In this document: piece by piece, positions 7,522 through 10,885 of the stretch
Layout of the letters: every line of letters starts with the position of its first letter
Numbering within the stretch: position 1 is the first letter of the stretch
NCBI GenBank assembly: GCA_016780665.1
Contig: JADHLM010000035.1
Location: 1-10,885 of the forward strand
DNA from: Hyphomicrobiales bacterium
Lineage (GTDB): Bacteria; Pseudomonadota; Alphaproteobacteria; Rhizobiales; TMED25
Reading direction: 5' to 3'
Length of the DNA stretch: 10,885 nucleotides
Program-made: the position numbers and the translations under genes
The notes under the pieces: model-generated
What the model was told of the DNA's origin: nothing
Databases searched by the model: none
Seen by the model: only the letters and a program-made list of their open reading frames with translations

Positions 7522-7532
7522 TAATATTACAA
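7504..7532 (-). promoter_or_regulatory. candidate promoter of the DUF1289 gene
   Basis: On the minus strand TTGTAA (7532-7527) is followed after exactly 17 bases by TATATT (7509-7504), about 33 bases upstream of the start codon and its AGGAGG site. It overlaps the rightward promoter candidate almost completely. Confidence 0.45.
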
Positions 7533-7551
7533 ACATCATAAGGTTCTAACA

Positions 7552-8001
7552 ATGACAGCAGAAAGTTCAGTATCCAAATTTGATTGGAAGTGCAAGCATA
7601 CTTGGAGAAGGAGCGCTAACAACACAAAGTGGTGTCTAATTGGATGTTCAATAGGTGACTTTGGAACAATTGCATATTTTCAATATACAGGAATACCATG
7701 GTCTACTATGTCTATTATGTTCCTTGCAATATGTAATGGTCTTATAACAAGTATAATTTTAGAGACTATTATTCTTATTCGGCAAAATATAATATTTATG
7801 TCCGCATTGAAGACAGCATTGGGGATGAGTTTTATTTCAATGATATCAATGGAAGCTGCAATGAATTTGACTGATGTTCTACTGACAGGCGGTGCAAAAT
7901 TAACTTGGTGGGTCGTGCCGATAATGTTACTGGTTGGTTTTTTAACCCCTTGGCCATATAACTATTGGAGACTAAAAAAATATAATCAAGCATGCCATTA
8001 A
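7552..8001 (+). CDS. DUF4396-like integral membrane protein
   Basis: The 149-residue protein has a short soluble N-terminus, then 'HTWRRSANNTKWCLIGCSIGDFG' (16-38), which resembles the start of DUF4396 proteins ('h..r.t.hC..GCaiGd..G'), including two cysteines three residues apart (C28, C32). Hydrophobic segments at about 27-46, 50-72, 78-99 and 116-135 suggest three to four membrane helices in the inner membrane. A conserved-looking 'MEAAMNLTD' stretch sits between helices three and four. The C-terminal 'TPWPYNYWRLKKYNQACH' is also like this family. AAGG about eight bases before the ATG and the upstream TATAAT support the start. I recognise the family from these patterns only, and no function is established. 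It stands alone, followed 27 bases later by the convergent autotransporter gene. Confidence 0.65.
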   Translation: MTAESSVSKFDWKCKHTWRRSANNTKWCLIGCSIGDFGTIAYFQYTGIPWSTMSIMFLAICNGLITSIILETIILIRQNIIFMSALKTALGMSFISMISMEAAMNLTDVLLTGGAKLTWWVVPIMLLVGFLTPWPYNYWRLKKYNQACH

Positions 8002-8028
8002 TTGTTCTTGTTAGAAAATTTTGAATGT

Positions 8029-10179
8029 TTAAAATGAATATTTATAATTTAAATATAAATTTGTTTCACTCATACCTTTGAAAGATAATTCTTGATATTG
8101 AAATTTTGCTTCAATTGTTTGATTATCAAAAATATTTTGGTCGAATCCCAATGTTATTATCGGTCTGTTAGGATTATAATTTTTTGTTAAATCGACGCTA
8201 GTTAATCCTGAAACACCAGTAGGGGTCAATGCTGATGTGTTATGAAATATATCATATTCAAAACCTAATGACCCAAATATGCTATTATCATTAATTCTAT
8301 AATTGTATTTAATTCCAGTAATTGCAGTTAATGAGGTGTCAATAATATCATTATATGAAATTGGTAAATCGACTCCAGTCTCTGTATATCCTTTCTGACG
8401 CTTTTGAGAATATTGAGCTGCAAAATAAGGAGATATTGTAATTTTCTCAGATATTTTCTTGTTGTTTCTAAATTCAACCATCATGTTGGTATATTCAAGA
8501 GATGTTACTCCTTCCGCTTTATCTGAAACCCCAACAATTGGACGGATTATATTCGCATTTGTTGATTGGTATGAATTTCCTATCTTAATCTGTAGTCCTG
8601 ATTGGTCTATATTTTCATTCCAAACACCATAAAGACCAAGTAAGGGTGTCTTATTTGAAAGACTTAAATTAGTATTTGTATCATAAGAGGTACTAGAGTT
8701 AATAAAAAACCCCCATCTTTTATTTGGAGAAGTTTTGTGCCCATAAACAAAGACTATTCCATCAATATCTGACCTTGGTTCATTAACTTGAATTTTTCTA
8801 ATTCCAATTGAAATGCATTTACCCGATTCACCAAATTTATTACAATCAAATGTATTCATCAGCGCAAAATTACCATTATTTAGGTTGTTCAAACCATTTT
8901 CTATTGAAGATGAAATACAATCTGTTTTCTGACAATCTGGATGATTGGAATTTAGAGAACATTTAACATCGGCTGTTAAATCATTAACAACAAGGTCCCA
9001 CTGATTTAATACATTGCTTTCAATCCTGTATTTATAATGATTTTCATTACTGGCATAATTGCCATTGCTAATATCTATATTAGTAGAGTTAACACCAACT
9101 AGAACACCCTGATATGTTCCTTCAGTAATTATAGAGTTATCCATAATTCCAACATTCATTGAACCTGATGGATCGGATATATTAATTTTACCATAGTCAT
9201 TGGTATTATTGATCTTGATAAAATAATTTGAAGGTAATTTACCTACAAATGTTAGATTATTTTGAGCATTGGATAGGTTTGAGATATTGCCACCACTATT
9301 ATCAATACCATAGCCAGATACACCGATAATAGAGCCAGAATTGAAGATGCTTGTGATTTCTCCGCTATTCGAAATAGCGTTTAGACTTCCAGTGATGGTG
9401 CCGGTGTTTGTTAATGAAGAAAAGCCTCCATCTCCACCTATCCTAATACCATATCCATAACCTCCTAAACCTTCAATATCGCCTGAATTAGATATTGTTG
9501 TATCACTATTATTCCAAAAAACTATCCCATGGTTAGATTCACTCCCACCACTCGAAGTAATTGTTCCTTTATTAGTAATTTGGTCAATCAATGAAGAATT
9601 GATAGAGATTATTCCACGCGAATAAATTGTACCATTAGAGGAAATTATCCCCTCATTTTCTATCGTATCAATCACACTGTCACCACTCACTCTGATACCG
9701 GCTGAATTCAATGAAGAGTTAGTCACTGACATTGTGCCATTGGAGGTGTTCGTAATTTTACGTATATGAGAATCTTCTATGTGAATTGCATTACCATAGT
9801 CACCAGTGGTTCCTGAGCTAATAGTCCCACTATTAATTAAAGAATTATTCTCTAAGTTATTTATATAATGAATAGAATTGATATTTACACTTCCAGATGC
9901 ATCAATTAGCCCCGAGTTATTTATTGTCGTACCAACTTCTAATTTAATTGTTGGATTACCATTTGAGTCAATATTAGACGCCTCAATTGTACCCTCATTA
10001 TCTATACTAAAGGGACCACCAATAGACTCATGGATTGTCAAACCCGTAATATTAGATAATATTGATCCCGATGTCAGATCTACATCCTGATTGATGATTT
10101 GTTCCGAAAAAGCATACTTAGAGATTAATAAGCAAGTAAATAATATTGGAGCAATCTTACTAATTATCAAATGTTTCAT
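8029..10179 (-). CDS. autotransporter-like outer-membrane protein with beta-repeat passenger
   Basis: The 716-residue protein starts with a clear Sec signal peptide (basic start, hydrophobic 10-20, likely cut after 'YAFS' at 25). Residues 26-400 are Asn/Ser/Thr/Gly/Ile-rich with recurring 'I.N.G.I.SSG' units, as in right-handed beta-helix passengers. Residues about 455-716 alternate polar and hydrophobic residues and end in aromatic 'LYLNYKYSF', the terminal Phe typical of outer-membrane beta-barrels recognised by the BAM machinery; the size fits the 12-strand autotransporter barrel. Between them lies an unusual segment with five cysteines (407, 416, 421, 446, 455). The protein is probably exported and surface-displayed, acting as an adhesin or surface structure; no catalytic motif is visible in the passenger. 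The minus-strand upstream region has only a weak TGAGAA ribosome binding site. Convergent with the DUF4396-like gene. Confident for export and barrel, uncertain for role. Confidence 0.8.
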   Translation of the reverse strand: MKHLIISKIAPILFTCLLISKYAFSEQIINQDVDLTSGSILSNITGLTIHESIGGPFSIDNEGTIEASNIDSNGNPTIKLEVGTTINNSGLIDASGSVNINSIHYINNLENNSLINSGTISSGTTGDYGNAIHIEDSHIRKITNTSNGTMSVTNSSLNSAGIRVSGDSVIDTIENEGIISSNGTIYSRGIISINSSLIDQITNKGTITSSGGSESNHGIVFWNNSDTTISNSGDIEGLGGYGYGIRIGGDGGFSSLTNTGTITGSLNAISNSGEITSIFNSGSIIGVSGYGIDNSGGNISNLSNAQNNLTFVGKLPSNYFIKINNTNDYGKINISDPSGSMNVGIMDNSIITEGTYQGVLVGVNSTNIDISNGNYASNENHYKYRIESNVLNQWDLVVNDLTADVKCSLNSNHPDCQKTDCISSSIENGLNNLNNGNFALMNTFDCNKFGESGKCISIGIRKIQVNEPRSDIDGIVFVYGHKTSPNKRWGFFINSSTSYDTNTNLSLSNKTPLLGLYGVWNENIDQSGLQIKIGNSYQSTNANIIRPIVGVSDKAEGVTSLEYTNMMVEFRNNKKISEKITISPYFAAQYSQKRQKGYTETGVDLPISYNDIIDTSLTAITGIKYNYRINDNSIFGSLGFEYDIFHNTSALTPTGVSGLTSVDLTKNYNPNRPIITLGFDQNIFDNQTIEAKFQYQELSFKGMSETNLYLNYKYSF
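9250..9765 (-). repeat. degenerate 26-31-residue repeats in the passenger domain
   Basis: Within the autotransporter, units opening with a hydrophobic-x-x-I/L-x-N motif followed by 'G.I' recur at residues 139 (IRKITN), 170 (IDTIEN), 198 (IDQITN), 226 (TTISN) and 253 (FSSLTN), about 26-31 residues apart, and become shorter up to about residue 310. They are protein-level repeats that have diverged at the DNA level. Each unit probably forms one or two coils of a beta-solenoid. Confidence 0.65.
10105..10179 (-). other. signal peptide of the autotransporter-like protein
   Basis: Residues 1-25 have a lysine-containing n-region, a hydrophobic core (IAPILFTCLLI) and the cleavage-like end A-F-S before E26. 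There is no lipobox cysteine at the cut site, so type I signal peptidase is expected. Confidence 0.75.
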
Positions 10180-10199
10180 AAATTCAATTATTTCTCACA

Positions 10200-10230
10200 A
10201 TTTTAGAATACTAGTAAAACATTATTTCAA
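10200..10230 (-). promoter_or_regulatory. weak promoter candidate for the autotransporter-like gene
   Basis: The minus strand shows TTGAAA (10230-10225) and TAAAAT (10205-10200) separated by 19 bases, slightly longer than ideal, ending about 20 bases before the ATG. The rest of 10180-10307 holds no other structure I could support. Confidence 0.25.
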
Positions 10231-10307
10231 TAATAATACTGATGCAGGATTGACCATATCATAAATTACCCTATTGCGCCAAATGACACTAGTGATATAC
10301 TTCTCAT

Positions 10308-10544
10308 ATGAATTTTAACCTATTATTTTTATTGACTCTAATCATTGCGATAATTTTAGCAGTCCTTTACTACAATCTGTGGAAAGAGCACAAAAAATTG
10401 AAGAAGTTTGCTGGTGTTTTTACAATGAGAGATTGGCACAGAAAAAAGGGAACAGAAGATGAGTTTAATAAGCTTTTTGAAATGAATGTTGGTGAGGTTA
10501 ATAAAAAAATTCTAGAAGAAGAAAATAAGGAAAAGGGTTCCTAA
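10308..10544 (+). CDS. small single-pass membrane protein of unknown function
   Basis: The 78-residue frame starts with a hydrophobic segment (about 4-24, Leu/Ile-rich), followed by a Lys-rich cytoplasmic-type stretch 'WKEHKKLKKF' and a charged tail rich in Glu and Lys. The positive charges directly after the helix predict an N-out/C-in orientation or an uncleaved anchor. I do not recognise the family. No good ribosome binding site precedes the ATG and no neighbour shares its direction, so its reality rests on the coherent composition and membrane segment. It ends eight bases from the 3' end of the convergent tRNA-His sequence. Confidence 0.55.
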   Translation: MNFNLLFLLTLIIAIILAVLYYNLWKEHKKLKKFAGVFTMRDWHRKKGTEDEFNKLFEMNVGEVNKKILEEENKEKGS

Positions 10545-10552
10545 CTAGAAAA

Positions 10553-10629
10553 TGGTACCACTGCTTGGATTCGAACCAAGGACCTCCTGATCCACAATCA
10601 GGCGCTCTAACCAACTGACTACCAACCTC
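10553..10629 (-). tRNA. tRNA-His(GTG)-like sequence, probably a 3' remnant at an island end (att site)
   Basis: Read on the minus strand, the sequence from about 10618 to 10553 is a good tRNA: D-loop AGTTGGTTA and GAGC, anticodon stem CCTGA/TCAGG with loop TTGTGGA (anticodon GTG at 10595-10593, histidine), variable AGGTC, T-arm CTTGG-TTCGAAT-CCAAG (10580-10564), acceptor half CAGTGGT, A73 and an encoded CCA. The 5' part does not match: the seven bases GAGGTTG at 10629-10623 cannot form an acceptor stem with CAGTGGT (mismatches at pairs 2 and 3, several wobbles), and two of the four D-stem pairs are lost. Positions 8-9 are G-T in place of the usual T-A/G. This pattern fits a tRNA gene whose 5' side was replaced by island DNA. 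A tRNA finder may still call it as a whole gene. A73 in place of C73 agrees with the known alphaproteobacterial variant of tRNA-His. Confidence 0.7.
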
Positions 10630-10659
10630 ACAAACGTTTTCGGGGTAATCACTTTTTAC

Positions 10660-10678
10660 AAATTGTAATTAAATTGTA
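10660..10678 (+). repeat. paired AAATTGTA direct repeats upstream of the integrase
   Basis: AAATTGTA occurs at 10660-10667 and again at 10671-10678, offset by 11 bases (one helical turn). The first copy also forms the 11-base dyad TACAA-A-TTGTA at 10657-10667. It lies between the tRNA remnant and the integrase start, where integrase arm sites or regulator sites are usually found. In AT-rich DNA it could be chance. Confidence 0.4.
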
Positions 10679-10691
10679 GAAAGGGTCTAAT

Positions 10692-10885
10692 ATGTCTTCA
10701 ATTCAAAAAGTAAACGGTAAATGGAAAGCTCAAGTTTGTAAGGTAGGATTTCCAAGACGATCAAAAACATTCTCAACCAGAGCCCATGCTATAAGCTGGG
10801 CAAACTCAACCGAACATCAATTAGAACAATATAAGGTTTATGGGTACGACAAGACTTTGTTGAATAATAAATTATCTCATTTGAT
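10692..10885 (+). CDS. tyrosine-type site-specific integrase (partial, N-terminus only)
   Basis: The ATG at 10692 follows an AAAGGG ribosome binding site (about 10680-10685) and opens a frame of 64 residues to the window edge with no stop. The start 'MSSIQKVNGKWKAQVCKVGF' and then 'RRSKTFSTRAHAISWA' is the pattern of the small beta-rich arm-DNA-binding domain of tyrosine recombinases from genomic islands and prophages ('MaSIrkr.GkW.aqVrr.G.p..skTF.tk..A..WA'). The SAM-like and catalytic domains, with the R-H-R-Y residues, would be beyond the edge, so activity cannot be judged. Its position 63 bases from the tRNA-His remnant, reading away from it, is the standard arrangement at an island end. 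Confidence 0.8.
   Translation, partial: MSSIQKVNGKWKAQVCKVGFPRRSKTFSTRAHAISWANSTEHQLEQYKVYGYDKTLLNNKLSHL

Noticed and set aside
7342..7539. Overlapping minus-strand frame beginning at 7539
   Set aside because: It runs in another frame through the DUF1289 gene, lacks a ribosome binding site and ignores the AGGAGG that serves the DUF1289 start.
8029..10179. CRISPR or other DNA-level repeat array suggested by the repetitive look of this region
   Set aside because: The repetition comes from a degenerate protein repeat in an open frame. There are no identical DNA units or regular spacers.
10553..10629. A fully functional tRNA-His gene
   Set aside because: The seven bases expected at the 5' end cannot pair with CAGTGGT and the D-stem is half lost. 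No complementary 5' strand was found nearby, so a remnant is more likely, though not proven.
10663..10691. TTGTAA-17-TCTAAT as the integrase promoter
   Set aside because: The -10 box would touch the start codon and place the transcript start inside the gene, while a good AAAGGG ribosome binding site would then be unused.

Overview
The window is AT-rich bacterial DNA, most likely from a marine-type alphaproteobacterium. Evidence for this is the DUF1289 iron-sulfur-type small protein, a tRNA-His sequence with A rather than C at the discriminator position (a known alphaproteobacterial peculiarity), an integrase N-terminus of the type common in that class, and protein families typical of low-GC ocean alphaproteobacteria. 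The taxonomic call is inference from a few genes and cannot be refined to genus here.

Layout, left to right. (1) 1-713, minus: a 2-oxoglutarate/Fe(II) oxygenase of the isopenicillin N synthase type, cut by the window edge. (2) 714-860: divergent intergenic region. (3) 861-6505, plus: five tightly spaced genes (gaps of 11 to 22 bases) encoding a beta-hydroxyacid dehydrogenase, an acetamidase/formamidase, a ketopantoate-reductase-like protein, a thiamine-diphosphate (ThDP) enzyme and a D-2-hydroxyacid dehydrogenase. They look like one catabolic operon. (4) 6527-7204: uracil-DNA glycosylase (ung), convergent with (5) a DUF1289 gene at 7208-7471. (6) 7472-7551: divergent region with two overlapping face-to-face promoter candidates. 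(7) 7552-8001: a DUF4396-like membrane protein. (8) 8029-10179, minus: a large autotransporter-like outer-membrane protein. (9) 10308-10544: a small protein with one membrane segment. (10) 10553-10629, minus: a tRNA-His(GTG)-like sequence whose 5' part no longer pairs, followed at 10692 by the start of a tyrosine integrase running off the right edge. I read this as the end of an integrated genomic island lying to the right.

How the genes may work together: the 861-6505 block joins three NAD(P)-dependent oxidoreductases acting on hydroxy/keto acids, one C-C bond lyase or ligase of the ThDP class, and one amide hydrolase. This suggests breakdown of a small amide-containing or hydroxy-acid compound, with release of ammonia and a carbon skeleton processed by ThDP chemistry. 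The divergent oxygenase could start such a route. The substrate cannot be read from the sequence. I know of no characterised pathway with exactly this gene set, and it is the best candidate in the window for an undescribed system.

No stretch longer than 300 bases is without a gene. I saw no CRISPR array, complete insertion sequence, rRNA, riboswitch or convincing rho-independent terminator.
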